A stretch of 64,000 nucleotides of DNA from Favolaschia claudopus (GCA_037176885.1 JAWWNJ010000205.1:62001-126000), one strand, 5' to 3'; positions 46,261 to 58,483 are shown, numbered from the stretch's first letter. Translations and numbers: made by a program. Notes: generated by a model from the letters alone, not told the origin.

Positions 46261-48120
46261 GAAATAGAAGTGAAGAGAGTTCAAAGTGGAAGAAGTATCG
46301 ATGACCTAAAAGGAAGATAAGCAAAACGAGCCGAGCCTCAAATTGAAAACGCTTTGACGACTAACGGAAGTTGGACGAGAACTATCGAACTCCCATCTCC
46401 AATCATCTTCCTCCCCGTACCCGAACGCCTTCGACGGTGCTGCCCCTCCTCCCTCAATTAACCACTTATCAAAGCGGCTGAGCCCCTCTCTCCAGTCCTC
46501 TCGTATATCCTCTACAAGCACTCATCCCGCGATCCTGATTCCCCATGCCCGACACGCGAACAGACGGCGTTACATTCAGGGAAGATTCAAGCACATCATT
46601 CGTGATGCGCCGCAGCTGCGTAGGACATGAGATAGCGAGAAGACGGGTGGCAGCCGCAGTGCATCTGTCTTCTACGCCGGAGCACGCGGCGACGACCGTA
46701 GACGAGGGTGACGCGAGGGTGAGGGTATGGGTATGGGTATGCAGCTAGAGGGAGTGTGACGCCGACGAGAGCCATGGAGACGGCATCGATCGACGCAAAG
46801 TCGTATCACCGCTCGCGATCGACACAAAGCGAGCGGCAATATGGCTTTGAAACAGACAACTGTTCGCAGAGGGAAGGGGCGGCGGGGTCTAAAGCACCAG
46901 CGGAGGAGGGGTGGGTATCGATTGGATTGGATCAGGACAGGGCGAGAAAATTCGGGGAGAGAGTGGGGCGTGGAAGGCGCCAGTGAGCGGGCTGGAGAGG
47001 GAGAAAGATATGGAAGCGTCGATGGATAGTGAGGGGGCGGAGTCTACGGGAAGCAGTCTGACTTGGAGGCTGGAAACATCACTTCGTCGTCAACGACAAA
47101 GACGCAGAGCGATGACATCCAGCGCAGACCTCGAGAAAGCGAGATAGCGTATGTATCGTCGTTGGCGGCGTAGGGAGAACGCTAGAATGGGAGAAACGAT
47201 TCATGTGAGCAGGGGCAAAGCAGAAACGACCATGTGTGCGTACCTGCATCGCTGGACTATGCTACTAACGATGGAGCGCTCACTCAGCCTCACGGTGAAG
47301 GCTGTACAATTGACGCTGAGGTGGGACTCGGGTGGAGGCGGCGCTGTCTCGTCATATCCGCCAGATGACGAAGGGGAAAGGTCGTCCTCGAGCTCGACGA
47401 TGACGAAGGCGAGACGGAAGCGGCGAGAGGAGAAGCTGCGTGATATCCTTACCCATCGCCCGCCGAGTGTCGCTAGGTTGTGGTCGTCGCAGATGGGTCG
47501 GAAAATGGCGGTGTAGGGTCGACGCAATCTCTAACCCTAACCCTGGATTCAACTGACGACAGGGCTGTTGTCAAGGGGGAGGTGGGGGACGGAGGGTATA
47601 GGAAGCGCGAGTAAGCTGTGGCTACAATTCAAGCAGTTTGTTCAGTCAAAAATCGAAGGTTTAAAGGTACGCACCGCGGAATTCAGCGAAAAGCTATCAC
47701 TCTTCCATGTCGTCGTACTGCATCCCAGGATCTTCGAATCAATTGGCGTAGTAGCAATCGATTTTCGTCCTTGTTGGAACTAGGTATGCGGCTGTGAGTG
47801 AATCAGCATACTTATTATAATAGCTTCCAATGCCGAACGTAAAAGCACATGAAGTTGGAACAATATTACATACCCGACCACTGGTAGTACGGCACCATGG
47901 GTGACCCTGTATCATGGCTTGAGCTAGACTCCAGTATCGTCGGGAGGCCTGGCAGTGCGCCAAAAAGTGTGTCGCTTCGACTGGTGTTGGTGGTGAGAAG
48001 ACGAAGTCGGCCGATGCCGAAGGTTTGAAACTCCGCTTCTTGCCGTATTCACGCGATTGTCATCTCCTCCCCGACAACCATCACCATCGACGCAAAAAGA
48101 AGATTCATGAAATAAAATGA
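46261..48120. other. Duplicated tail and spacer, no supported gene
   Basis: 47330-47690 matches 6300-6760. Frames here are long because of purine-rich, GC-rich composition (for example Arg/Glu-rich frames at 46760-47150) and show no domain. The last 400 bases before the KDZ element hold nothing I can name. Confidence 0.4.
47531..47544 (+). repeat. Interstitial telomere-like repeat, right copy
   Basis: CTAACCCTAACCCT lies at the position equivalent to 6582-6597 within the duplicated segment. Confidence 0.65.
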
Positions 48121-48124
48121 GTTG

Positions 48125-48168
48125 TTCTTAAGTTTTGGCGGTCAACACCAACTTCAGGACTGAAGTTC
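48125..48168 (+). repeat. KDZ element left terminal inverted repeat
   Basis: Aligns with the reverse complement of 61246-61290 over its whole length with scattered mismatches. Common blocks are TCTTAAGTT, CACCAA and ACTGAAGT. Confidence 0.75.
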
Positions 48169-48179
48169 GGGCACGACTT

Positions 48180-48365
48180 AAGTCCTTGATTATCACCTGT
48201 TCGCCGTAGCTATATGTGTGTGTGCCTATGTAATACACCCCTCAGGACTTGAGTTCTATTTCACTGAAACTCAAGTTCCAGTTCTTAAGTCTGACAACTT
48301 CTTACTTGTCAATGAGTACTTGAGTTCCGCCGGAACTCAAGTTCTAGTTCTTAAGTCCAGCGAAT
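48180..48365. repeat. Left subterminal repeat cluster
   Basis: Contains GACTTAAGTCC, GGACTTGAGTTC, AACTCAAGTTC (three or more in both orientations) and TTCTTAAGTC. These are the same words found at 60940-61240 near the other end; a further pair lies at 49120-49160. Confidence 0.7.
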
Positions 48366-49214
48366 TCTCACTTACAGCTGTTTGCGTAGTTAATGGCACT
48401 TCTTGAATTTTTATGAAAAGAAAGCATTTCAAACGTCCTATCTTCCCGCCCTCATATCTCATCCAATTTCCAACCAATTCACACAGTTCAAGTTTTGTTC
48501 TGAAGCGGTTCGGCAGGGGTTCCAAGCCGCCGGCAAATAGCGGCAAGTGCTTCCGAATTGTGATGGCATCATGCCGAGGTTAGTTGTCCCAATTGGGATG
48601 TGATTTGCCTCGTTCTGGCTCAATTCTGGACAGTTTGGGGCGCCATAAAGCAATATTAGCAGAAGAATAAAGCTCAAATCAGGTCTGCAATCACACCTTT
48701 TGAAAATATACAGATACAATTGCTCAGTGCCGAGAACGAGCACTTGGTGAATAATTTCATTCTGCTGTTAGTGGTTTGTGGTTGTCTTACATTTTGAGCT
48801 TGCAGACCTCATTAACTACCTAATGGCTACATAATTTCAAAAATCGAAGTGATTCTGAACAGAAATGATTAGGTTTTTTCAGGTTTGTTGTTCGTATTAC
48901 CGCCGATGACCGGCAATCAAGGGACGCAAAGAGATCACATTAGGGGACGGTTCGGATATAGGATGAAAGCCCTGTTGAAATGCTACGAAATGAGCCTTGA
49001 ATCATGTGAATTGGTCCACAAATGGTTGTGTAAGGAGCAATACAAGTTCGGACATTTAAATTGCTCTTTGTATACAAAATGATCGGAAGTGCCATTAGCT
49101 TTGCAAACAGCTGTAAGTCCCGCCGAAACTCAAGTTGAATGGCAAAACTCAAGTCCGGTGAAGATTTCAAAAACAGTTTCAGCGTACTGGAGTCCATTAA
49201 CTTAGTTTGACTAA

Positions 49215-52200
49215 TTATATGATAGCTAGGTCAACCGCACAATCAGAAGTCCTTGTATGCCCGGTGGATATCCTGTTGCACAAATCAATACAAAAAAATG
49301 ATGATAACAAATCACACACCATGTCATCCATCCACTTAAAGACCCGGTCGCGCCAACTGTCGATTTTCTGAACCAGTTCCTCAAAGCTGACAGCCTTGAC
49401 CCAATCTTGATGCGCGCCCAACTCCGCACTTCTGAAAATCTCGGTGGCATTGTGTTCAAGCCGTTTGTGCATTGCCGCCTGCATACGAGCGAAGGTAGCC
49501 GACCCATCCGGCCCGCCATTTTCAAACTCGGCACGTTCAGCCAATTTCTGCCACACTTCACCATCTCGCCGATACCGTTGCATGATGCGCATGAACTCGG
49601 CATGTTTCCGCTCGTATTGCTCCAACCAGCGGAACATTTCAGCCTCGGCCCGAAACCACTGGACACGGTCACCTTATTACACCCATCAGATTGCGGATCA
49701 AGAGTACGAAGAAAGACCGAAATGCCACTCACTTTCTTTCTTATAATCGGCCAGCTTCCCTTCGTCCCCCAGCTTCTGACCCCTAGTGGCGTATTCAAGC
49801 CAAATCCACCCATCTTGCTTCTTCTTTTTCTTCTTCCGGTTTTGGGGAGCCTTCCCATTTGCCGAAGGCAGGACTTCGTCACTCCCCTCGGCCTCCGATG
49901 CTAATCCATCAACTTGCACATTCTCAGGAGCAATGTCTTTGAGACGTTTCGTTTTACGTGGAGAGTGCGCTGGAGCTGCCGACGAGACTTGATTTCAGTA
50001 TGCAACATATTCAGTGAATCATCAACGTACCTCGGCGTTTCAAACTTTGAGTCCCACCCACCAACTTCAATCGCGCCGTGTCCTGCTCCTCATCGTCTGC
50101 TGACGCGGGATCCAAAGGAACCGCGGAAGTCAGTTCCGCCCCCGAAATGGTGGTACCGCTCTGAAGATACCATGCTGTACCATCAAACAAACGAGAATCA
50201 CCCGTGGCACGATGGAGATGTGTCTCCTTCCTCCATGTGTCCGCACCTGTCATGGCCCGATAAGGGGAGTCGGCATCTTCCTCCATGTAACCAAGATAGA
50301 TCAGCGCCTGCCGGGCCTTGTTGTACATCTCAATTTCGAATGTCTTGACAAGCTCGGCCTTCTCGACGTTCCGCTTGCTTCTGGTCTTCCCCATCTGGCC
50401 TCGATAATCGTCATCTCTCATCCTCTTCACCGCCGACAACCCCATAGATGCGGCTTGCACCGCCAGAATCCCGCTTTCTGCCTCTGCACAGCGTAGCTCG
50501 ATCTCGGTGTCTCGGAGCTCACGGTCGATCTCGCTGACGTCGACGCTAGATGCTGGACGCTGTCCATGCTTCATACGATATGAAGGCAGCTGTATAGCTG
50601 TCAGTTCCGGTTCCTCGACATCCAGCGCGCTAAGTTTCAAATGAGGGTAAATTGTACGTTGACGTTCTCTGAAACTCTTCAGATCGATATTGAGCGTTTT
50701 GCGCTTGTTGTCAATGGCTTCCCAAGTGTCTTTCAATGGATGAGAGTGGTGGTGTTTGAGCAGGGCGATCAGGAAAACTCTAGCAGGACACAATTAGACG
50801 CTTCGATTATAAAATCAGTAGAAACATACTCCTCCCGTTGTATCTTCATACCGTCGTAAAGCCACTCTGCTATCGAAGTCTGGCCCTCCACGTTGTGGTC
50901 TATGCCTCGTAAGCGTTCTCGCTCTGTCGCGATCATGGAAGCAAGTGTGTTCTCGATGGTCAGCACTGCCAAAATGATTGAGTGTGTTTTGCTGGCAATG
51001 AAGAGATGACTCTAACAATACCTTTAGTCTTCTCATGCTGATAGACGCTTTGAAGCGTCCCATCAGGCAGCTTTCTCGATAGGCGAGACATCCTTGACCA
51101 AGCGGGGACCTCGGTTGCATGCTGCCGACTGAGATTCTCTAGCACTGCCATGTGCAATTCGAAGAGTCGGAGCGCATCAACACGTTCATTCGCAAGGAGC
51201 TCCGCTACAAAACTGAGCTCAGGAACAATTCAAAGTTAAAGCTACTCCAACGACATACCGTGTCGCATATATTTAAGAGCATTCCACGCATCTATAACAA
51301 AATTCATGATATCATGACGTGCCGCGCTCGTAGACTGTCGTGTGGATGAACCAAGCGGATTCAGAAACGCCCAGACCACCTCAGCCGTTTCGCCGTGGAA
51401 GTGCGCACGACAGGCAAAGTATACGGCTTGCCAGAGAGTCTGACAATCAACTCCGTGTCCGTTGATGTGGTCAGCGGGAATTTGACCCTCAATATTCTCC
51501 AACCATTCATGAAGCCACGTTTCGTCCGGAAACAGCTCCTTTGCCCGTTCGAGAGCATGAACCTTCCAGGAGCACCAGCTATCATAGCTAAGCGCCCAAG
51601 GGGAAGAGCTTCCATCTGGAGTTGGCGGCGAGTTTGAATGTCGAAGGTGTTCACGATTTGCTATTGTCCCAAGAATCCAGCTGCGTAAATTCAGTGTTTT
51701 CCTATCAAGGAAGGGTCTTGAATGACTTACGATTCACCCACTGGCATGTCAACCAACGATCCGACAACCGCGTGATCACAGGCAGAGGCTACAACACCGC
51801 TAATCGCAGTATTGCCGTACTTCATTTTGCCTTGGTGGCGAATAGAGCCGATATGTGTATTACACATTGCTTGCTTGAGGGATTATCAACGCAGGATAAA
51901 TCACAACACGTTGAATGATCGCACCTTGTCTTCCTCTTTACTCAAATATTCATCGGCGATCCGCTTGAATTCCGAGTCGACAGGAAAATACATCTTGCCA
52001 TCGGTCAGTGCCACATCGCTTCCGTTGTCACGCTTGAAGAACAAGTTCGCTTTGAAGTTCCCGTCCAGCGTGAGATATAGCGAAACAAGATGTCTAAGTT
52101 TGTGTGCGTGAGGACAATCACGAATGTAAATAAGACATACGCACCGGAGATATCGCGGTATATGTACTACTAGTGGCATATTGACACCTCGCTCCGGGCA

Positions 52201-53434
52201 GGCAGCACATTGTAGTCCAAGAAATCCCACCGGTCGATTGGGGTACGCACGATGAGTTTCACCCGGAAGCGCCTGATCAATGCCATGCGCATAACCACGT
52301 CGCATCGTGATGTCAAGGTCCTGGTGAAATCGTGTGATCGCCAAGAAATTGGTGTAAATATCCTGTAGACAATTAAGTAAACTTGAGACGACGAGAATAA
52401 AGTCACCACAGGACTCACAGGAACACCGTCTGCAAAAAACGGGTCGGAAAGCCGTTGAAGAACTAGCACGAAATTGTACGCTGATCCTTTGCCTTGATTG
52501 CGTAGCTGGCGGTAGTACTCGAGCAGCGGCAATGTATAGCCGGTTTGCGGGGACTTGACACTGCCGGGGAAGATCCCCGCCCGTAAAAGCTGCTGGAATT
52601 CAGGCTCGCCAGCCTCACCGTGAGGGGTGCGGCACCCGCAGAAAGCGAGGGAGGTGGCATGAATGCCATTTGTGTCAACTAGTCTGAAGAGCTTTGCGGT
52701 ATGTGCGTTTGGGCAGCGCTTGCCGGAGTGACCTAGTGAAACCGCCGCATTCTTCATCACAAGACAGAAGTCTTTCTTCTCGAAGAATTGATCTTGAGCA
52801 TTCCATACAAGTGCCCAGTGAGTAGGCATGGTACGATGTTTGTCGAGCCAGCATTGAGGGCAAAGCAGTTCGGCCTGGAGACAATCGGCACATCCCACAG
52901 TTCGAAGGCGTTGACCGATTCCGCAGGAGCATGGGGTGAGGACACGAGAATCGTGATGCAGAGAAAGAAGAATTTGAAGGAATACTGCTTCTTGTGACTT
53001 CAGTTCCTCCATGTGCGCTACGGACTACAGCAATGATTAATTCAGTGGCATCGACGGGTGATGGACTGTCTGTTCACATACCTGTCGTATCTGCTTTGCT
53101 CCCTTCTCATCACAGGGGAGTGTGGAACTATATGCTGGGGCATTGTCGTCGAGCCCTATCTCAACGTCGGACGGCAAGTGGGTCGTTGGCAGACCAATAG
53201 ACGGCGGCGGTTCAGGCTCTTCAGGTGGCGGTGGCATCTCGACCTTACTGTAATTGTGTAGCTGCTGCTGCGTGCTAGGAGCAGTATTTGCTGCGAATCG
53301 TTAGACGGTATGATGGAATACAGCAGATTATTATACTTACGAAGTTGATAGGTCACCGATATTGTCGGGAGGTGAGTGGCATTGACGGCGCCGGAATATC
53401 CCTTAGGTTTCTTATTAGATTTGACGGCCTTCAT
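49215..53434 (-). CDS. KDZ transposase with CxC2-like cysteine cluster
   Basis: The start is at ATG 53434 (MKAVKSNKKPKGYSG) with about ten short introns. After a low-complexity N-terminus comes a cysteine cluster, CSCG..CADCLQAELLCPQCWLDKH, characteristic of CxC2 regions attached to KDZ transposases. It is followed by GHSGKRCPNAHTAKLFRLVD, CGCRTPHG and LLRAGIFPGSVKSPQTGYTL. A second part has GFLGLQCAACPERGVNMP. The catalytic half has CACDHAVVGSLVDMPVGE, ALSYDSWCSW (family SYD block), HINGHGVDCQTLWQ, and ETAEVVWAFLNPLGSSTRQS followed by ARHDIMN. The C-terminal third is a helical, charged tail with a lysine run (NRKKKKKKQDGW) that may be nuclear targeting; stop at 49215. All exons I checked are open, so the enzyme may be active. 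Confidence 0.85.
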
Positions 53435-53707
53435 ATAGCTTGGTGCACAAGGGGGTACGATGAGTATGAGCGAGTAGAGAGCGAAGTTGTAGTTTACTAT
53501 TGTTGTGTGGACTCCAACTTGTTGCGTCTTGAGGGTATTGTGGCCTTGCTAGAAAACATAAATCAGTTAAATCAAAGAATTTAGCACAGAGGAAATGCAC
53601 GTACCACCTCAAGATACTGGCATGCGTTTAAATAGCTATTGCAGTGGACCGTTGCGAGAAATTGTTGTAACAATATAGTATTCTAACAAACATTCGACAA
53701 GTCCGTT

Positions 53708-56700
53708 CTAGTATACGAATGTAGTAGCAGGAAATACATTGTCTACGTCTTCTATCGACTCATTGATGGCCATGCACAAATGAGATGCGTGAAAGAAACC
53801 AACCTCCTTCCCCCGCTCAAACACAACTGCGACAACTTGGGGACCCAATCCATGATCCACCCCACATATTGTTTCCGCATACGCCCCTCTCTGAGTGTCC
53901 TCACCAAACCAATCCGGTCCGAGTACTACCACCCGCTCCGTGATTTCCCACAACTTCTTGCCCGAATCGTCCTCCCGACGGGGCACGACACACTGTTTAG
54001 GAACGCTGGGTCTCAGGGATTTCGGACCAACCCCATAGACCGTTATCTTCTCCGCCAGCTCATCCACCGGCTGTTTGAGTAGCAAATGCCCAAAGAGCCC
54101 GTCACACTCCTTAACCTTCTTCGAGGCCTTTCGGGCGGCGCTCGCACCAACAATCCGAACATCAAGTCGTCTCATCTTCAACTCCGCGATGCTCAGCCAT
54201 GCCCCGTTCTTTTCTCCTGTACAAGCATTAGATCAAACTAGCACAACAGCGAGAAATCCACAAGCCTGCCAACTCTAGCGATGGTGGCGGCCAGGCTACT
54301 TCATGAGTAGGCGACGAACATGGAGTTGCCGGGCGTGGAGGTGGGGGTTCAATGGGAAAAGCACCATGGAATTTTGGGGCGTCGCGTGGTGCTTGCCGTC
54401 CCTGCAGAATCGCCTGAGGTAATGCAAGCGCCTGAATTAACGGTAACGAAGTACTGTGAGGTGTAAATTGACTTGACATATGAGAAGAATGAGTTCACGG
54501 ACCTTTCATGTATGACATCCTCAATACAAATATTCTGAACCACTTCGTTAGTCCCATCTTTGCGAATGGTTAGTAAGACGCCGTCGTAAAGTCGGAGTTT
54601 GTTCTTGTATTCTCTTTTCCCTATCTCTGCAGCAGCTGCAAGTTGTGTTGCGCGCTCATCGCTGTTGTGATCGCCGACAATCGTACCCTTTAGACCTTTG
54701 TAGAAATGCCTTTGCACAATCCGTACTTCCAGATTCCGAAGTCGGTTGTCGTTCCCTCGCATTTCCGCTGGGTCTACCTCTGAGTGCTGCGCGACAGGCT
54801 TAGAGAAACTGATGGGATAGCTATCGGCGAACGTGTCAAGGTCCACGTCCGCAGCGCGAACACGGAACTAGAATAGTGTCAGTTTCATTGGCCATGAACA
54901 AAATTGCAACAACAAACTTTATTATTTTCGGACCATTGATTTGGGCTTGAGAGAGCGGGAAAATTGGGCTAATGATCCTCAGCCCAGGTCCTGAATTGCA
55001 AAGGTAGCAGGACTCACGTCAAATATGTCAAGAAAACCGCCACGGACCACAGCAACAACAAAACCTTCGCGAAGGAATGTTTCGCCCCACCGAACTCGAA
55101 TCTGATCACCAGGGCACCATACACGTGCAAGATCGTCAATGCGAGCTGTCGTGGTCTTAGTTTCGGCTGCCGTTTTGATCTCGACCTGAACTGAAAAGTC
55201 GTCGTAAGAAACCTTCCTGACATGGCCCACTTCCCCACTGGACACGAGCTGCACTCTATCGTCGACTCGAAGATCATGAGAGAAATCGAGCGCGTGACGA
55301 ACAAGGTGGCTCAATTTTACTGTAATCCCATCGTCCGCCACAGTAGAATCGAGCGAATGAACGCCACGATTAACAGGAACCATGTAGGCGTACGTTGGAC
55401 TCTCTTTATCCTCCCCTATAACCGTCTCCCGCCGCCGTAGTCGAGCAATGATTCCACTCTTCCCTTTGTGCTTTCCCGCAACTACGACAACTCTATCTCC
55501 CTCGACGAGAGCAGGGGAGGGAAAACAATGTATTATGGAGAGCAGAGCCGGATGATGATCCCGCATGAATGGAGTCAGCTCTTCAAACGACGCACGTTCG
55601 AGCAGCGACTGGTGTGGGAAACGTTGCAGCTCATGCCATGCGGGGAGGATAAGCCGACAGATTTTTCGCCCATCAGCAATGTGAAGGAAACGTAAAGGAG
55701 ATGGTGTGTCGGTTTGGGGGTAAGCAGCAGGAAATGTTTCGGTGGATGCTTTGGCAGTAATTCGGGTAGAGTCGGGCACGCGAAGAGCACAAGCGGGGGG
55801 TTGCGTACTGGATTTTTGATCAACGACTAAAAATGTATTGGTGCTGACGGTGAAACCGAGCAACGCGTGATGCCCGCGGGTATTCAATCGCACCCAGTCC
55901 CCAACGCACGGCTTCTGCGCCAGGACATGAGCAATGGGTGTACCTGCTAACGCCGAAGGTGGAGGAGTTACACCCTGCCGCAGTAATACCCATGGTGACG
56001 TTGGACCGTGGTGGGGGGGGACAGAAGAAGAGGACACTGCTTCTTTAGCAATATCGGCTGTATAGTTGGCGGCTCGTTGTCGAAAGGAGGCGGATTCGAA
56101 GGAGGCGGCATTCAATGAGGTAGAATCTTCAATGTTGTCACGAATTCTGTGTGCTGCAATCGAATCAGTTTGTAGCGCGTCGTCGAGGAAGTCTGAAAAT
56201 GCATTGGTTGGTGAACACAAAATAGAAAATAACTTCGCACCTTTATCGGATAGACGTTCTTCCTCGTCACTATCGTCGTCGTCGTTCCCTATAACATTTC
56301 CGCCCTCGTCGTCGCTTTCAGCTGCTGAGATGTCAAAGAAGCGATTAATCGCTGCCCCGACCCGTGGTCTCGATGTCGACGTTTTGAATTTGAGAAGATA
56401 TGCCTGCCGGTCCGAATAATCATCGCGATCTTCGCTATTGTCGCTATCTTCATCGAGAAGGGTCAAGCGCTGGCGTTTCTAGTACAAATGGTGAGGTTAT
56501 GCAGCCCGAATAAAACCCAATATCTCACAGAGGATACAAGATCATCCATAAGTGTTTCTCGGCGTTGAGAAGAGCTTCGAGATTGAGGAATGCAGGGGGT
56601 TGGGTCGCGCGATCCCGGCAGAAAAAGAGATGTTTGCGAGGTGGCCGCGCCAAGCGAATGCTCATCGTTGTCGTGTGTGTCGGAGTCAATGTGGTCTGCT

Positions 56701-56925
56701 AGCGGTTAGTATACTCTTCATTTGATCAATCAGGAGACTCACCTTCCATTCTTCCTCACTGCCAGCCGCAATCGAAACGACTCTAAAAGCTATTGAAGGT
56801 GTCGTCAGTGGTGGTGTCGCAGACAGCCACGTCGGGATTGAATGCGGATCATCTCTCGATCCACTGCCGCGTGTTCGTTGATACTGTTGTCTCAGTCGTC
56901 TCGCAAGTTGATGAAGGACTCTCAT
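53708..56925 (-). CDS. KOW-domain, Spt5-like protein carried by the KDZ element
   Basis: The start is at ATG 56925 (MRVLHQLARRLRQQYQRTRG). The second exon is short (about 56700-56527). The large exon (about 56475-55015) opens with an acidic region (LLDEDSDNSEDRDD, DDEGGNVIGNDDDDSDEEER), as in the Spt5 N-terminus. It then has KOW-type segments: CVGDWVRLNTRGHHALLGF, ALVEGDRVVVVAGKHKGKSG IIARL, LRVDDRVQLVSSGEVGHVRK and WCPGDQIRVRWGETFLREGF. The next exon has VRIVQRHFYKGLKGTIVGDH and the last exon WLSIAELKMRRLDVRIVG, ending FPATTFVY at 53708. Spt5 is a transcription elongation factor; this protein lacks an evident NGN domain and is a derived relative. Its place in the transposon suggests a role with transcribed or chromatin targets, which is inference. 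Confidence 0.75.
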
Positions 56926-57037
56926 TTCTGTATACTACAAACTACTCTAATGAGACTTACCAGCGCAATGTTGTGGTCAAGAGCAAGGAGTGAAAGACGC
57001 GGCAATGAATTGGGCGGGGCGGGCAATGGGCCGGCGG

Positions 57038-57097
57038 GACAGGTCAAGATGCGGAGATATCAAACCACATGTTGATATCTCCGCATCTTGACCTGTC
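57038..57097. repeat. Long perfect hairpin
   Basis: GACAGGTCAAGATGCGGAGA and six more bases (57038-57063) are followed by an 8-nt loop and then the exact reverse complement (57072-57097). CGGCGGG words flank both sides. It lies about 110 nt upstream of the KOW gene start, between it and the SUMO-motif gene. Confidence 0.9.
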
Positions 57098-57308
57098 CGG
57101 CGGGCAACAGCTGGCGATCAATATTCGGGCACTGCCGAATCACCTCTTGCTCTCTACCACCATTATCGACAGTGCAAAACGACAATGCAATATGAAGAGC
57201 GACAATTCTGACTCAACTGAATATCAGACTGGCCAAAGAATGCCGATAAGTTACAAGTTTTATCAAAGGAAGGGTGCAATAGACCCATTTCTGTGAGTAT
57301 TACATTTT

Positions 57309-57343
57309 CGTCAAAAACTGTCCACGGTGGACAGTTTTTGACG
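57309..57343. repeat. 35-bp perfect palindrome
   Basis: CGTCAAAAACTGTCCAC, one G, then the exact reverse complement GTGGACAGTTTTTGACG. It lies in the 577-bp gap between the KOW gene start and the 3' end of the SUMO-motif gene. It could be a protein-binding site or a transcription terminator for the minus-strand gene. Confidence 0.9.
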
Positions 57344-57502
57344 CGTACTGTCACAGTCACGTGACCTGTTACACAGTACTTTTTCGCGTCAAAGCATGAA
57401 AAGAAGAGGGAAAACGTCCAGATATACGACGGGTATTGATATAGGTAAGTACATCTACATTCATATCGGTTCATAAAGGTATAAATAACCACTATAGTGG
57501 CT

Positions 57503-58483
57503 TCAATTGCGCGTCAAATCGATGAATCCGCAAAATTTCATTCGTTTAGCAGGTGGGCCTTCGTCTTCATCGTCCGAAATCACCACGGTGCCCAAGTGGC
57601 GTTTAATGCCAGTCCGGGTGATGATGCGGGAGCTGCGCTCTTCGGCTCCCTCGCCCTCGTCGTCAGAGATGTCAATGATTTCGCGAGGAGTACGGGACGT
57701 GGAAGGTGGATCCGGAATTGGAAGACGAGCGGGGAATTCCTCTTCGTCATCAGAGATCTCAATGATTTCTCGGAATTGTGAGGGGTTTGACGGAGCAGGG
57801 GAAGTGGGAGGTGGTGTTGGAAGAGGATGAGCTGGGAGCTCAGAAAATGGCGCACGTAGTGCTGGGGTGACTAGGGCTCGACGAGTTTGACGAGGAAGGG
57901 GTGCGATGCGACGCGGTGCCCGTGCAAGAACGACGTTAACCCTTCGAAGTCCAGGAAGGGGTTCAAGTGCCCAAGGGGGACGAAGAGTCGGCCGACCACG
58001 AACGGTGTTATACAGTACGATCCAGTCATTCCAATTCTGTTCTTCTTCCTGCAGCTCATCTTTCCGTTGGGGGTTGCGAACAGCATACTCGTTGCCCTGT
58101 TTCATGAAATATGCACCGAGCCTATCGCAATAAGACCGGAGATGCACCAACTGCTCCGGAGTCGGTGGGTCTGTGATCTGTGTGATACGACGACCAGTGG
58201 TTGTGTCCTGACGACTTGTCAATCCGGTGGCAACACGATATCTCATAAAGGTACGAACCAAGAATGTCTTGTAAATTTTTCCGAACTCATTTGCGGTAGC
58301 CCCAGTTCCCATTTTGACACGCAGATTGAAAGGGCGTCTGCCAAACGTCTCTTCAAGATATTCTGAAGAGAAGAATTCGATCGCTTTGCGTAGAATGGCC
58401 TGGTGAAACACATTGGTGTCCTTGTGAGGACGGTTCGACGGGCCAAAGAGGCGTGAGGTTTCTGAGGCAGGGATTTTCGTCAT
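57503..58483 (-). CDS. Protein with a C-terminal array of SUMO-interaction-like motifs
   Basis: A single exon of 326 residues starts MTKIPASETSRLFGPSNRPH at 58483 and stops at 57503-57505. The N-terminal half is mixed helical (ILRKAIEFFSSEYLEETFG, NEFGKIYKTFLVRTFMRYRV), with no known fold recognised. A proline-rich linker (LPTPPPTSPAPSNPS) leads to three hydrophobic-acidic motifs, REIIEISDDEEE, REIIDISDDEGE and GTVVISDDEDE, and a final FIDLT. These match the SUMO-interaction motif pattern (three or four of V/I/L followed by S, D, E). A basic GPPAKRMKF patch could be a nuclear signal. The gene lies inside the KDZ element, 209 bp from the divergent gene at 58693. It probably helps target or regulate the transposon; that role is inference. 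Confidence 0.75.
   Translation of the reverse strand: MTKIPASETSRLFGPSNRPHKDTNVFHQAILRKAIEFFSSEYLEETFGRRPFNLRVKMGTGATANEFGKIYKTFLVRTFMRYRVATGLTSRQDTTTGRRITQITDPPTPEQLVHLRSYCDRLGAYFMKQGNEYAVRNPQRKDELQEEEQNWNDWIVLYNTVRGRPTLRPPWALEPLPGLRRVNVVLARAPRRIAPLPRQTRRALVTPALRAPFSELPAHPLPTPPPTSPAPSNPSQFREIIEISDDEEEFPARLPIPDPPSTSRTPREIIDISDDEGEGAEERSSRIITRTGIKRHLGTVVISDDEDEGPPAKRMKFCGFIDLTRN

Noticed and set aside
46756..47516. Arg/Glu-rich plus-strand frames as a gene
   Set aside because: Purine-rich simple composition, no shared frame with the left copy, no start context or domain.
48885..49197. Small genes at the left end of the KDZ element
   Set aside because: They overlap subterminal repeat words and have no similarity to each other or to known accessory proteins.
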